This document shows, piece after piece, positions 26,420 to 36,833 of a stretch of DNA of 64,000 nt. Numbering within the stretch: the first letter of the stretch is position 1; every line of letters starts with the position of its first letter. The translations under genes and the position numbers were made by a program. The notes under the pieces are model-generated. The model was not told where the DNA came from, did no database searches, and worked only from the letters and a program-made list of their open reading frames with translations. The DNA comes from Methylobacter sp. Lineage in GTDB: Bacteria > Pseudomonadota > Gammaproteobacteria > Methylococcales > Methylomonadaceae. Location of the stretch: assembly GCF_030680395.1 (NCBI RefSeq), contig NZ_JAUXVR010000045.1:54784-118783 (forward strand), in the 5' to 3' direction.

Positions 26420-29237
26420 AGTGCCTATGTTCGCCATCGCCTGCTACGTTTTCCACGCAACGGCCACACAGTTCTGGATGTTCCGTTACTTTGCCCACCT
26501 CAGGCCGTTGATGCCAGCAGCGCACACATTTTTGATGGTCGGATACGACGACTTTTAATTTCACGCCGTCAATTTCAGTCTGAATGGCCTCTTCAGATGC
26601 ATTTTGTTCAGCCATGGCCGAGGCGTTGGAGGTAATGAAGATAAAACGCAATTCATCCGACAATTGGCTTAACGCATCCAAAAATTCGGTATTGCAGTAC
26701 AGTTCGATTTCTGCATTCAGCGAGGAACCGATTTCACCTTTGGCTCTGCTTTTTTCCAGTTCCTTACCGACAGCGGCCCGAACTGTCATTACTTTTTGCC
26801 AGAACTCGCGATTCAACGCCGAACCGTCATCCAGCTTGACCAGTCCCTGATACCAGGTTTCCAAAAATACCGACTCACTACGCTCACCCGGCAGATGTTG
26901 CCAGATTTCATCGGCGGTGTAACTGATGATCGGCGCCAGCCAGCGCGTCAAGGCTTCAAGCACATGATACATGGCGGTTTGCGCCGAGCGCCGCGCCAAA
27001 CCGTCGGCTTTTGCAGTGTATTGACGATCCTTGATGATATCCAGGTAAAATCCCCCCAGATCAATCACGCAAAAATGATGCACTTTCTGGTAGATATGCT
27101 GGAATTGATACGTTTCATAGGCAGTTTTGACTTCTTCCTGCAACGCCAACGCCCTATCCAAAACCCAACGATCCAGCGCCAGCAAATCCTTGCTATCGAC
27201 CGCATGTTGCGCCGGATCAAAATCATCCAGGTTGGACAGCAAAAACCGCGCGGTATTTCTCAAGCGTCGGTAGCCGTCTGAAGTGCGTCTTAGAATTTCG
27301 TCCGATACGCTCATCTCGCCCCGATAATCTGTCGCTGCAACCCATAAACGCAACACATCTGCCCCCAGATCCTTCATGACCGATTGCGGAGCAACCACAT
27401 TGCCCTTTGATTTGGACATTTTCTTGCCATCGGCATCGACGGTAAATCCATGAGTCAACACGGCCTTATAGGGTGCAACCTCATTCATCGCAACCGATGT
27501 GAGCAATGAGGACTGGAACCAGCCGCGATGCTGATCGGAACCTTCCAGATACAAATCGGCCGGAAAATTCAGCTGTTCGCGTTTTTCCAATACGCAAGCG
27601 TGGGTTACGCCGGAGTCGAACCAGACATCCAAGGTGTCGGTCATTTTTTCGTAATGCTCGGCTTCATCGCCTAATAATTCAGCTGCTTCCAGTTCAAACC
27701 AGGCTTCTATACCTTGCTGTTCGATGCGCTGAGCCACCTGTTCAATCAATTCAGCCGTACGCGGATGCAATTCGCCGGTTTCTTTATGGACAAAAAAAGT
27801 GATCGGTACGCCCCAAGTGCGCTGACGGGAGATGCACCAGTCAGGACGGCCTTCCATCATACTTTCAATACGCGCCTGACCCCATTCAGGAATCCATGCG
27901 ACGCGCTTGACTTCATTAAGCGCCTGTTCGCGCAACTTATTTTTATCCATTGAGATAAACCACTGCGGCGTAGCCCTGAAAATAATCGGGGTTTTATGTC
28001 GCCAACAATGCGGATAGCTGTGCAGTATCGCGACGTGATGCAGCAACTTGCCTTGTTGTTCCAGCACTTCCAAGACATGGGCATTGGCATTGAACACATG
28101 CTCGCCGGCAAAAATCTCCGTGTTGGGCAGAAAAACGCCGTCATTACCGACCGGATTATCGACCGGCAAGCCGTATTTCAAGCCGACGACATAATCGTCC
28201 TGACCGTGTCCGGGTGCCGTGTGCACCGCGCCGGTACCGGCCTCGATAGTGACATGGTCACCCAAAATGATCGGCACTTGCCTGTCATAAAAAGGATGTT
28301 GCAATAACTGATGCTCCAGCGCCGCGCCTTTGCAGTAAGCAATCACATGGTAATTTTCGATGTCATATCGCAACATCGCATCTTTAAGCAGAGCTTCTGC
28401 AACAACCAAACGCTCTTTGTTACCATCTTTTTCACATTGCACCACAGCGTATTCAAGGTCGGGATTTAACGCAACGCCCTGATTTGCCGGTAACGTCCAC
28501 GGCGTGGTTGTCCAGATGACGACTGACAATGGCCCCGTTCCTTCATGCTCAGGCACATGGTGGCACAGGCTCAAAAACCCGGCTTCATCAACGACCTGAA
28601 AACGCACATCGACCGCAGGCGAATGCTTATCTTCATACTCGACTTCCGCTTCAGCCAGCGCCGAACCGCAATCGGTACACCAGTGCACAGGCTTTGCACC
28701 TTTTGCTATATGACCGTTTTGGCTGATTTTGCCCAACGAGCGCACGATGTCGGCTTCAAAGGCAAAATCCATCGTTAAATACGGATGCTCCCAGTCGCCT
28801 AAAATACCCAGCCGGATAAAGGCCTCTTTTTGTATGTTGACCTGTTTTCCGGCATATTCGCGGCAGGCTTTACGGAAAACGGCAGGAGAAACTTTAACGC
28901 CCGCTTTACCGATTTTTTTTTCTACCTGTAATTCAATCGGCAAACCGTGGCAATCCCAGCCCGGTACATAAGGCGCGTCAAAACCGCTTAATGATTTTGA
29001 TTTAACGATGATATCTTTTAATACCTTATTGACCGCATGACCGATATGAATTTCACCATTGGCATACGGAGGGCCATCATGCAGGATAAACTTGGGCCTT
29101 CCGGCAAATTCCTGCCTGATTTTGTTATACAAGCCCGCTTCGTTCCATTTTTTTAGACGTTCCGGCTCACGTTGGGCCAGGTTGCCTTTCATCGGAAAGG
29201 CAGTGTTGGGTAAATTCAGTGTTTTTTTATAATCCAT
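26412..29237 (-). CDS. ileS: Isoleucyl-tRNA synthetase IleS
   Basis: Class Ia synthetase charging tRNA-Ile, with editing against valine. 941 residues, near the E. coli length. Seen: [13 protein letters not shown] (HIGH motif), WDCHGLPIE, the editing-domain segment [40 protein letters not shown] (KMSKS motif) and a C-terminal zinc site with [12 protein letters not shown] and CGRC. ATG 29237 fits the family start; 29243 (two codons earlier) is equally possible. Overlaps the end of ribF. Confidence 0.97.
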   Translation of the reverse strand: MDYKKTLNLPNTAFPMKGNLAQREPERLKKWNEAGLYNKIRQEFAGRPKFILHDGPPYANGEIHIGHAVNKVLKDIIVKSKSLSGFDAPYVPGWDCHGLPIELQVEKKIGKAGVKVSPAVFRKACREYAGKQVNIQKEAFIRLGILGDWEHPYLTMDFAFEADIVRSLGKISQNGHIAKGAKPVHWCTDCGSALAEAEVEYEDKHSPAVDVRFQVVDEAGFLSLCHHVPEHEGTGPLSVVIWTTTPWTLPANQGVALNPDLEYAVVQCEKDGNKERLVVAEALLKDAMLRYDIENYHVIAYCKGAALEHQLLQHPFYDRQVPIILGDHVTIEAGTGAVHTAPGHGQDDYVVGLKYGLPVDNPVGNDGVFLPNTEIFAGEHVFNANAHVLEVLEQQGKLLHHVAILHSYPHCWRHKTPIIFRATPQWFISMDKNKLREQALNEVKRVAWIPEWGQARIESMMEGRPDWCISRQRTWGVPITFFVHKETGELHPRTAELIEQVAQRIEQQGIEAWFELEAAELLGDEAEHYEKMTDTLDVWFDSGVTHACVLEKREQLNFPADLYLEGSDQHRGWFQSSLLTSVAMNEVAPYKAVLTHGFTVDADGKKMSKSKGNVVAPQSVMKDLGADVLRLWVAATDYRGEMSVSDEILRRTSDGYRRLRNTARFLLSNLDDFDPAQHAVDSKDLLALDRWVLDRALALQEEVKTAYETYQFQHIYQKVHHFCVIDLGGFYLDIIKDRQYTAKADGLARRSAQTAMYHVLEALTRWLAPIISYTADEIWQHLPGERSESVFLETWYQGLVKLDDGSALNREFWQKVMTVRAAVGKELEKSRAKGEIGSSLNAEIELYCNTEFLDALSQLSDELRFIFITSNASAMAEQNASEEAIQTEIDGVKLKVVVSDHQKCVRCWHQRPEVGKVTEHPELCGRCVENVAGDGEHRHYA

Positions 29238-30180
29238 CGTCATAACAATTAAACTCGGCAAAAATCTTTTTGGCCTCAGCCACATCTTTTACAATCTGGG
29301 CTTTAAGCTCATCCAATGACTGAAAACGCATTTCATTTCTGATCTTTTGTTTGAAATGCACTTCCACATAACGCCCGTAAATTTCTCTATCAAAATCAAA
29401 TAAATGCGCTTCCAGAATAACTTTTGATCCACCATCAACCGTGGGCCGGGTACCTACATTGGCCACACCTTCAAATTCGCGCCCATCAATCCCGGTCATG
29501 GTTACCGCAAACACGCCGTTAACAGGGGTATTTTTTCTAAACATCAGTATATTGGCGGTGGGATAGCCAATGGTTCGCCCTCGTTTGTCGCCATGCGCCA
29601 CACGTCCGCAAACAGAATAACAGCAACCGAGCAATTTTTCAGCCAAGGCCAAATCACCACCGCCCAATGCGTCCCTGATCAGGGTACTGCTGACCCGAAG
29701 CCCGGCTATTTGATAAGACCCGGTGTCTTCGACATCAAAACCGAATTGCTTGCCCTTGTCCTTGAGCATCGCAAAATTTCCGCGCCTGGCCTTACCAAAA
29801 TGAAAATCATCCCCGACGACCAAATGCTTTATATTTAATTTTTTTACTAAAACATCTTCAATAAACTGCTCGGCATCACAATCGGCAAAATATTGATTAA
29901 ATCGCAATATCAATAAATCATCAACGGGCAATTCAGAAAACCGGATTACTTTTTCCCGCAAGCGCATCAACCGTGATGGCGCATTTTCTCCCAGAAAATA
30001 CTCCAGCGGCTGCGGCTCAAAGGTCATCGCAACGACGGGCAAAGCTAATGCCTCACCTCGCTCAGCCAGCTTTTTTATCACGGCCCTATGCCCCAAATGC
30101 AGGCCGTCAAAATTTCCAATCGTAAGTACACAACCGTTTTTTAACGGTTCTAAATGAGATAATCCTCTAATTAGACGCAT
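29227..30180 (-). CDS. ribF: Bifunctional riboflavin kinase / FAD synthetase RibF
   Basis: Makes FMN from riboflavin and then FAD. 317 residues. N-terminal nucleotidyltransferase domain: [46 protein letters not shown]-terminal kinase domain: [30 protein letters not shown] and [20 protein letters not shown]. It heads a ribF-ileS-lspA transcript, and supplies cofactor used by MurB and the flavoproteins encoded nearby. Confidence 0.96.
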   Translation of the reverse strand: MRLIRGLSHLEPLKNGCVLTIGNFDGLHLGHRAVIKKLAERGEALALPVVAMTFEPQPLEYFLGENAPSRLMRLREKVIRFSELPVDDLLILRFNQYFADCDAEQFIEDVLVKKLNIKHLVVGDDFHFGKARRGNFAMLKDKGKQFGFDVEDTGSYQIAGLRVSSTLIRDALGGGDLALAEKLLGCCYSVCGRVAHGDKRGRTIGYPTANILMFRKNTPVNGVFAVTMTGIDGREFEGVANVGTRPTVDGGSKVILEAHLFDFDREIYGRYVEVHFKQKIRNEMRFQSLDELKAQIVKDVAEAKKIFAEFNCYDDGL

Positions 30181-30261
30181 GAATATGGTGAACTAAAAAG
30201 CTTTATTCTACCATGTGTAAGCATTACTTGGATTCAAATCATAAAATCGAATTATGTACTC

Positions 30262-30299
30262 AAAAAAAAAGCCCGGTGGAATCCCACCGGGCTTTTTTT
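30262..30299. terminator. Rho-independent terminator (bidirectional form)
   Basis: A-run, stem GCCCGGTGG (30271-30279), loop AATC, stem CCACCGGGC (30284-30292), T-run. It lies 19 bp after the Lpp-like gene, whose transcript it would end; the symmetry would also stop plus-strand transcription toward that gene. Confidence 0.92.
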
Positions 30300-30317
30300 G
30301 TCCAAATCAGCGATGAT

Positions 30318-30596
30318 TTATTTCATCATTGATTTTTTGAACATGCTGTCCAGTTTGCTGTTTGTGTCTTGAGCATATTGTGCTGCACGGTTAGCAGCAG
30401 CTTCAGCAGAAGCAGCTTGTGAAGAAGCAGAATCAGCAGCGCTTTTTGCACTAGCTGCATCAGCAGATGCTTGTGCAACCGAAGTTTTCAAGCCATCAAC
30501 TTGTGACTGTAAGTTTTCGATATCTGAAGTGCTTGCACAACCAACAACCAAACTAGCAACCAGAGCAACCATTGATAATTTCATTACTTTTTTCAT
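30318..30596 (-). CDS. Lpp/OprI-like alanine-zipper lipoprotein
   Basis: 92 residues: signal peptide with lipobox LVVGC and Cys20, then a continuous alanine-rich heptad coiled coil (SADAASAKSAADSASSQAAS) and a lysine near the C-terminus (KKSMMK). This is the pattern of Lpp of E. coli and OprI of Pseudomonas, trimeric lipoproteins that tether or space the outer membrane. A terminal lysine could be the attachment point to peptidoglycan, but here two residues follow it, so tethering is uncertain. Strong ribosome site AGAAGGG; own terminator. Likely abundant. An L,D-transpeptidase gene lies just upstream on the same strand. Confidence 0.85.
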   Translation of the reverse strand: MKKVMKLSMVALVASLVVGCASTSDIENLQSQVDGLKTSVAQASADAASAKSAADSASSQAASAEAAANRAAQYAQDTNSKLDSMFKKSMMK

Positions 30597-30680
30597 ATTA
30601 TTTTCCCTTCTTAAAGTTATTACAACAAAAAAACGCTTACTAGCTTTAATTCTGCACTGTTTTTAAATTATTTTCCAGTT

Positions 30681-31223
30681 TTATTTTATTTTTACGACGG
30701 TTCCTTTGTCTAGCCAATGGCTTAAATGATCAATCTGGCCGTTAGTTAGCGCAATGCATCCATGAGTCCAATTCATTGATTTATGAATTTTTTCATCCGC
30801 TCGTCCCAAGCCATGAATGCCGATTCGCCCACCTAAAGGGGTATTTTGCGGCGGCACTTGATGAAACCGATGGGCAGTTATAATATTGTTATAAGCTACT
30901 TGATTAATAACGCCCTCTTCCAAAGCCTTTTGGGCATCTTCTGCGGACGGATACGTTAAACCGAAAAACTTTCGAAAAGAACTGCTCTCGCCAACCCAGC
31001 CTATCCTGTAACTTCCAAAAGGCGTGACGTTGTCACCCTGATGGCTTTTAAACCCGGCACCTCCTCGACCAATGGCAATATCATTTATGGTCTCAAGCGT
31101 CTGCATGCCTTTTTTTACCTCAATGGTGAGCGCTTTCGTGTCCACTAAGAGCCAGACATCATCATCCGCAATTACAGCAAAAGAAAAAAAACTACAGCAC
31201 AGCAATAAATAAATTCGCAACAT
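30681..31223 (-). CDS. Exported L,D-transpeptidase family protein (YkuD domain)
   Basis: 180 residues: signal peptide ending near VIADDD, then a YkuD catalytic domain. Seen: TPFGSYRIGW, GGRIGIHGLG with the conserved histidine, and SMNWTHGCIALTN with the catalytic cysteine. Family members form 3-3 cross-links, attach Lpp to peptidoglycan, or cleave that bond. Its place next to the Lpp-like gene makes a role in Lpp attachment or removal attractive, but that is inference. Confidence 0.88.
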   Translation of the reverse strand: MLRIYLLLCCSFFSFAVIADDDVWLLVDTKALTIEVKKGMQTLETINDIAIGRGGAGFKSHQGDNVTPFGSYRIGWVGESSSFRKFFGLTYPSAEDAQKALEEGVINQVAYNNIITAHRFHQVPPQNTPLGGRIGIHGLGRADEKIHKSMNWTHGCIALTNGQIDHLSHWLDKGTVVKIK

Positions 31224-31286
31224 AAATGCTCTACACTAGATAAGAATTTTGGTGTACTTTAGTCACCAAGTTAATTGCCGAATTAA

Positions 31287-32930
<1,644 letters not shown>

Positions 32931-32945
32931 AAGCACATGAAAGAC

Positions 32946-32976
32946 GGCGAAAGGTAAATATTGCACCTTTCGCCTT
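32946..32976 (+). terminator. Hairpin after pgm
   Basis: Perfect 10-bp arms GGCGAAAGGT and ACCTTTCGCC around AAATATTGC, followed by only two T. It starts 16 bp after the pgm stop. It shares the CCTTTCGCCTT wording with intergenic stretches near 39.57 and 51.61 kb, so it may be a repeat that doubles as a weak terminator. Confidence 0.55.
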
Positions 32977-32978
32977 AA

Positions 32979-33350
32979 ACACCTCACAAAACGTGATTTT
33001 TCAGCTGCAAAACAAGCTTTGAGCTCCGGTATATTGTCATAGCAACAAATTTGCAGATTATGAAATTAAGGCATATAGGTGTTAGCTCGACATCAAGGCG
33101 GCAGCTTTCTGCTATCAAGAAACGCTCAGAAATGATCGAAATACTCCTTTTCTATACCGTTATTAGTGATGAATTAACTCCCCTCTGCCGATTTGCTCGG
33201 TGCGATGAAAAGAGCGCACAACATGAAAAGTATTGGGGAGTATAAGTTCATCGATATAATTTCTGGCGCATAGTCTGGTTAAAATACGAATAACCGCAGG
33301 ATGTATTCCATGTGTCAATATTAGATAAACATATCAAAAAAGGCGGTGAA
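32979..33350 (+). other. Spacer before the small-protein cassette
   Basis: About 370 bases with nothing I can support as a gene. A 64-codon frame (33,051-33,245, TTG or ATG start) has no ribosome site and no recognisable features. The stretch may be a decayed gene. Confidence 0.4.
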
Positions 33351-33611
33351 ATGACATTCATCCAGTTTCTAATCGACACGCCGGTTGTGGCTTTTTTGCT
33401 GTCCTTGGGACTACTTGTAACGGTCGTGCCTATCCTCGCAAATTTGTTATTCCGCAACAAGCCCAAGCATCCCGAGGTAGTCAATACGCCGCTGAAAGAG
33501 GCTTCACCAAAACATTTTCAGGGAACCCAACTGGATATTGCTATTCTAATCTTCGTGCTGTTGTTACTGTTGGGAGTAATCGGATCGATATATAAAATAT
33601 TTTGGGGATAG
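33351..33611 (+). CDS. Small hypothetical protein with two membrane segments
   Basis: 86 residues, not recognised. Two hydrophobic helices: about residues 10-32 (VAFLLSLGLLVTVVPILANLL) and 61-81 (IAILIFVLLLLLGVIGSIYK), joined by a basic and polar loop (NKPKHPEVVNTPLKE). ATG 33351 follows GGCGGTG and is preferred to a GTG at 33312. First gene of a run of six small membrane or exported proteins on this strand. Confidence 0.55.
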   Translation: MTFIQFLIDTPVVAFLLSLGLLVTVVPILANLLFRNKPKHPEVVNTPLKEASPKHFQGTQLDIAILIFVLLLLLGVIGSIYKIFWG

Positions 33612-33811
33612 CGCATTACAAAACAAGATTGCCGTATTGAATCTAAGTATCAAAGCCGCTGAAGTTGATCTTGAAGCGTAAGTCACCCGAGCCACTCATA
33701 ACTCGTAAAATCAACCTGTGTTTAACTATTACTGCCGCCGCCAAGCAAGACATTATCAAACTAACCCCTGATTGCCGGACGGATTAAATCAAGCCTTTTA
33801 TTGAACACAAT

Positions 33812-34318
33812 ATGGAACATCAACCTAATACAATGAAAAAGCCCATCATTACGGGTGCAATTTTTTTTATTCTAGATGCGCTTGTTATAAATCAAGGAGC
33901 TATCTCATTATTTCTGATTTTTACCATTATTTTATGGTGGCTGCCAAAGTCCGCCTTTAAAAAATATACCAAACAAAGTCCGAAGGAAGAACTTACCAAG
34001 ATTTTGATTTACGGTTTCATTGTAATCGCGGTTTTTACGTCAAATAGCATTAATAACAAGATTGCCCAAAACCGAGCAAATGACCTCGTCTTGATTATCG
34101 AGAACTTCCATCAAGTTACCGGAGATTATCCTAAAACTTTAAACAACCTGGTACCTTTGTATCTTCCAAAGGTACCACAGGCAAAGTACACTTTAAGCTT
34201 CAATAGCTTTAAGTACATTAATGATGAAGGAAGTGTTTCACTCTTTTATCATGCTATACCACCCTTCGGCAGGCCGACTTATGTCTTTGATCGCAAAGAA
34301 TGGATATACCTTGACTAG
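33812..34318 (+). CDS. Hypothetical membrane protein with pseudopilin-like C-terminal segment
   Basis: 168 residues, not assigned. N-terminal half has two or three hydrophobic segments (IITGAIFFILDALVI, ISLFLIFTIILWWLP, ILIYGFIVIAVF). The C-terminal half contains ENFHQVTGDYPKTLNNLVP and LYLPKVP, reminiscent of the pattern in type II secretion pseudopilins and related proteins (residue pairs, 'G-x-YP-x-x-L-x-x-LVP-x-YL'). Whether that is homology is not decidable here. An ATG seven codons later (33833) is an alternative start; neither has a clear ribosome site. Confidence 0.55.
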   Translation: MEHQPNTMKKPIITGAIFFILDALVINQGAISLFLIFTIILWWLPKSAFKKYTKQSPKEELTKILIYGFIVIAVFTSNSINNKIAQNRANDLVLIIENFHQVTGDYPKTLNNLVPLYLPKVPQAKYTLSFNSFKYINDEGSVSLFYHAIPPFGRPTYVFDRKEWIYLD

Positions 34319-34378
34319 TTTTAACCAGCAAAGACAGCGGACTCATGGACATATACCGCGCCGCTGCTTTAATCGGCA

Positions 34379-34687
34379 ATGTGCAAGAATATGAATCCTA
34401 AATCAGCCTCTACCCTGATCTGGGCCGCAGCATTTGTAACTATTCTTGGCCTCAGTGTTATGTCACCCGGAGCTCAATTTCTATCATGCATAGTTGCTGC
34501 CGCTCTTGCGATAATCCCAACATTATTTGGCTCCAAAAAGCCCCGTATTACAGGCGGCATAATGCTGGCAATAACTCTTGTACTTGCTTACCAAGGCTAC
34601 CCTGCGTTTAAGAAAGAGGGAGAGGACTACCGAAAACGAGTAGAAGTTCTATCAGCACAATCACTTGCACCACAACCCGTTAAATAA
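34379..34687 (+). CDS. Small hypothetical membrane protein
   Basis: About 102 residues, not recognised. Two or three hydrophobic helices (ASTLIWAAAFVTILGLSVM, FLSCIVAAALAIIPTLFG, GGIMLAITLVLAYQGY) followed by a charged C-terminal tail (KKEGEDYRKRVEVL). ATG at 34391 is an alternative start. It is followed after 12 bp by the next exported coiled-coil protein, so they are probably co-transcribed. Confidence 0.5.
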   Translation: MCKNMNPKSASTLIWAAAFVTILGLSVMSPGAQFLSCIVAAALAIIPTLFGSKKPRITGGIMLAITLVLAYQGYPAFKKEGEDYRKRVEVLSAQSLAPQPVK

Positions 34688-34699
34688 AGAAATACCACC

Positions 34700-34972
34700 A
34701 TGACCAAAAAACTATTCCAGACAGTAATTTTTATTTTTTCACTCCAACCATTTTTTGCCCAAGCCGCCAACCCTGAGACCGCGTCAGAAGAAATTAGCCC
34801 AGCAAAACCCTGTGAGCAGCAACAACGCCAAATCAAAATCATTGGGGACGACCGAGAAAAAATGGCTCAAGAAATCCAGTACCTTCACGACGAAGTCCGG
34901 CGTCTCAACGAGACCCTGGACAACATCAGGTCACAGACCGGAAATAGCGAGCCGCGGCCGACTTACTACTGA
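34700..34972 (+). CDS. Small exported coiled-coil protein, unknown
   Basis: 90 residues. Signal peptide (MTKKLFQTVIFIFSLQPFF, cleavage near AQA), then a charged helical stretch likely to form a coiled coil (KMAQEIQYLHDEVRRLNETL) and a short polar end. No family recognised. One cysteine at residue 38. Predicted periplasmic. Confidence 0.55.
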   Translation: MTKKLFQTVIFIFSLQPFFAQAANPETASEEISPAKPCEQQQRQIKIIGDDREKMAQEIQYLHDEVRRLNETLDNIRSQTGNSEPRPTYY

Positions 34973-35060
34973 TTACCTTCGGTAGAATGAAAAAATGCAG
35001 ATTGTGTTGCAACCGTTTTGGTCCCGTGTCATCCGAACTCAAAAAAAATTACCGGCTACG

Positions 35061-35504
35061 ATGCAAACTATAATAACCAAAGCCATGATCCAATTTGGCC
35101 TTCTTATAGTGATTAACGGGGCATTCGCTGATACGGCAGCAGTCTCTCAGCCGAATACGGCCGAAGAACATGCTATTCGGATTAATGGTGCCCGACAACA
35201 AATCGAATCTTTAAAAATGCGTAATAAGTACTGTGACGCGTTTATCCAATATGCCCGTCAGGAAATAGATATGAAAGGCTCGGCGCTTGGCTTTTATCTT
35301 CACCGGAAGCAGGAGTTGAGCATACAAGCAGCCTTGGTTGATAAAGCTACGCTGGATGATCTGGATACAAAAATCCAGCCCCTGCAAAAAGAAATAGCTT
35401 CTTTAGAAGAGCATATTCAATCCTGTATCCGTCATCGGGGTGAGAGTGCAAACAATATAGACAAGGTTCAAAACCAAATTAACCAGTTACAACATAACAA
35501 ATGA
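35061..35504 (+). CDS. Exported coiled-coil protein, unknown
   Basis: 147 residues. ATG 35061 gives a plausible signal peptide (MIQFGLLIVINGAFADT, cleavage near FAD); an earlier ATG at 34995 would bury it behind 22 residues. The mature part is helical, with coiled-coil segments (LDDLDTKIQPLQKEIASLEE, DKVQNQINQLQHN) and two cysteines. Not recognised. Its stop overlaps the start of the PilP-like gene as ATGA, so the two are co-translated and may act together. Confidence 0.55.
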   Translation: MQTIITKAMIQFGLLIVINGAFADTAAVSQPNTAEEHAIRINGARQQIESLKMRNKYCDAFIQYARQEIDMKGSALGFYLHRKQELSIQAALVDKATLDDLDTKIQPLQKEIASLEEHIQSCIRHRGESANNIDKVQNQINQLQHNK

Positions 35505-35866
35505 GAACATTGCTTTCTATTGTTATGTTTGTATTTATGGCCGTCGCCTATGGTGCGTGCGTCCGCTATGACACTACTGCAAAACCTTTAAATGCCCCTG
35601 AATTTGACGGACCGGGTTCGTTTGATCAGTTGCAGGATACAGTTACACTCGATTGCCTGACCTATGTAGGATCAATTCGAAAAGATAGTAAGGAATATGT
35701 GCTAATCAAAGATGAGAGAGACATTGTTCATCAACTCAGTGTTGGAGATTATATGGGTGAAAATACCGGCATGATTATGAAGATCAGTGATGATGTTATT
35801 TACATTGAGCAAAATATCCGTCGAAACGGAAAGCGGGAACCGGCGATAATAAAATTGGCTAAGTAA
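35501..35866 (+). CDS. PilP-like periplasmic protein
   Basis: 121 residues. N-terminal signal (MRTLLSIVMFVFMAVAYG) followed by Cys19; the lipobox is not canonical, so lipidation is uncertain. The C-terminal part, about residues 50-121, with LTYVGSIRKDSKEYVLIKD, VHQLSVGDYMGENTGMI and ISDDVIYIEQNI, follows the pattern of the beta domain of PilP, the type IV pilus lipoprotein that binds the secretin PilQ ('L-x-x-VG-…-VxVGxYxGxNxGxIxxIxD-xxIxxxE'). It is shorter than typical PilP and is not next to pilM, N, O or Q. Function unknown; pilus or secretin association is inference. Confidence 0.6.
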   Translation: MRTLLSIVMFVFMAVAYGACVRYDTTAKPLNAPEFDGPGSFDQLQDTVTLDCLTYVGSIRKDSKEYVLIKDERDIVHQLSVGDYMGENTGMIMKISDDVIYIEQNIRRNGKREPAIIKLAK

Positions 35867-36004
35867 CCATAAAGCATAGTGTAAAAAATTTTCAATCTGC
35901 CTTATTTTGGTCGCTTGTTGCAAACAAGGCGGTGTTGCACGCCTACCTTAAAATACGTAACTTAATTTTATATTACAATAACTTACACAAGAACCCGCAA
36001 TTAC

Positions 36005-36829
36005 TTAACCCTCCATACCATGGGCAATACCGTGCAATGAGCAGATCAGCAACACCCCCATAGCAATCAATGCAATCTGCTGCAATGATGTTTTCATGTC
36101 GGTCTTTTTGTGTAACGACGGTATCAAATCGGCTACCGCGATATAAATAAAGCTCGAGGCTGCCAGCGCCAGAAAATACGGCAGACTGTCATGCAAATCT
36201 TCCAGCCCGAAATACGCCAAAACACCGCCCAAAACCGTGGTTAAACTGGCAAGCATGTTGTAGAAAAGCGCTTTGCTTTTGGAATAGCCACTGTGCAGCA
36301 AAATTGCAAAATCACCGACTTCCTGGGGGATTTCGTGTGCGGCAACGGCCAAACTGGTGACTATGCCCAAATGCACATCAGTCAAAAACGCGGCCGCGAT
36401 TAAAACGCCATCGACAAAATTGTGGATGCCGTCGCCGAGAATAATCAACGCGCCAGCCGACTTAGCTGCACCATGACTGTGGCTATGGCCGTGATCATGG
36501 TCGTGATCATCTTCATCGCCATGCGCTTCGCAATTTCCGGAATGGCAATGCCGCCAGATCAGTAGCTTTTCCAGCACGAAAAAACCGAGCACGCCCGCTA
36601 AAATTGTCCCTGATAACGATTGAAACTGCTCCGGTTTAATGGCTGAAAATGCCTCGGGAATCAGTCCCCAAAAGGCAACCGCCAATAATGCGCCAATGGC
36701 AAAACTGATCCCATGCGGCAACACCGCCGCCCTCCGATGATCCGGCAACAATAGAAAAACTGCCGCCGCCATTACGCTTAACACGCCGCCAACCGCCGTA
36801 AAGATGATAATTAATATCAGTAAACTCAC
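36005..36829 (-). CDS. ZIP family metal transporter
   Basis: 274-residue inner-membrane transporter of the ZIP family, expected to import zinc or a related divalent metal. About eight membrane segments. Seen: a histidine-rich cytoplasmic loop (HDHDHGHSHSHG, about residues 108-120), and the two metal-site helices GDGIHNFVDGVLIAAA and AVAAHEIPQEVGDFAILL. Start is GTG at 36829, 4 bp after the pgeF stop, so it is the third gene of rluD-pgeF-ZIP. Substrate metal cannot be told from sequence. Confidence 0.88.
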   Translation of the reverse strand: MSLLILIIIFTAVGGVLSVMAAAVFLLLPDHRRAAVLPHGISFAIGALLAVAFWGLIPEAFSAIKPEQFQSLSGTILAGVLGFFVLEKLLIWRHCHSGNCEAHGDEDDHDHDHGHSHSHGAAKSAGALIILGDGIHNFVDGVLIAAAFLTDVHLGIVTSLAVAAHEIPQEVGDFAILLHSGYSKSKALFYNMLASLTTVLGGVLAYFGLEDLHDSLPYFLALAASSFIYIAVADLIPSLHKKTDMKTSLQQIALIAMGVLLICSLHGIAHGMEG

Positions 36830-36833
36830 TCTG

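Noticed and set aside
33051..33245. 64-codon hypothetical gene
   Set aside because: Start is TTG or a late ATG without ribosome site, and the peptide has no features; kept only as part of the spacer entry.
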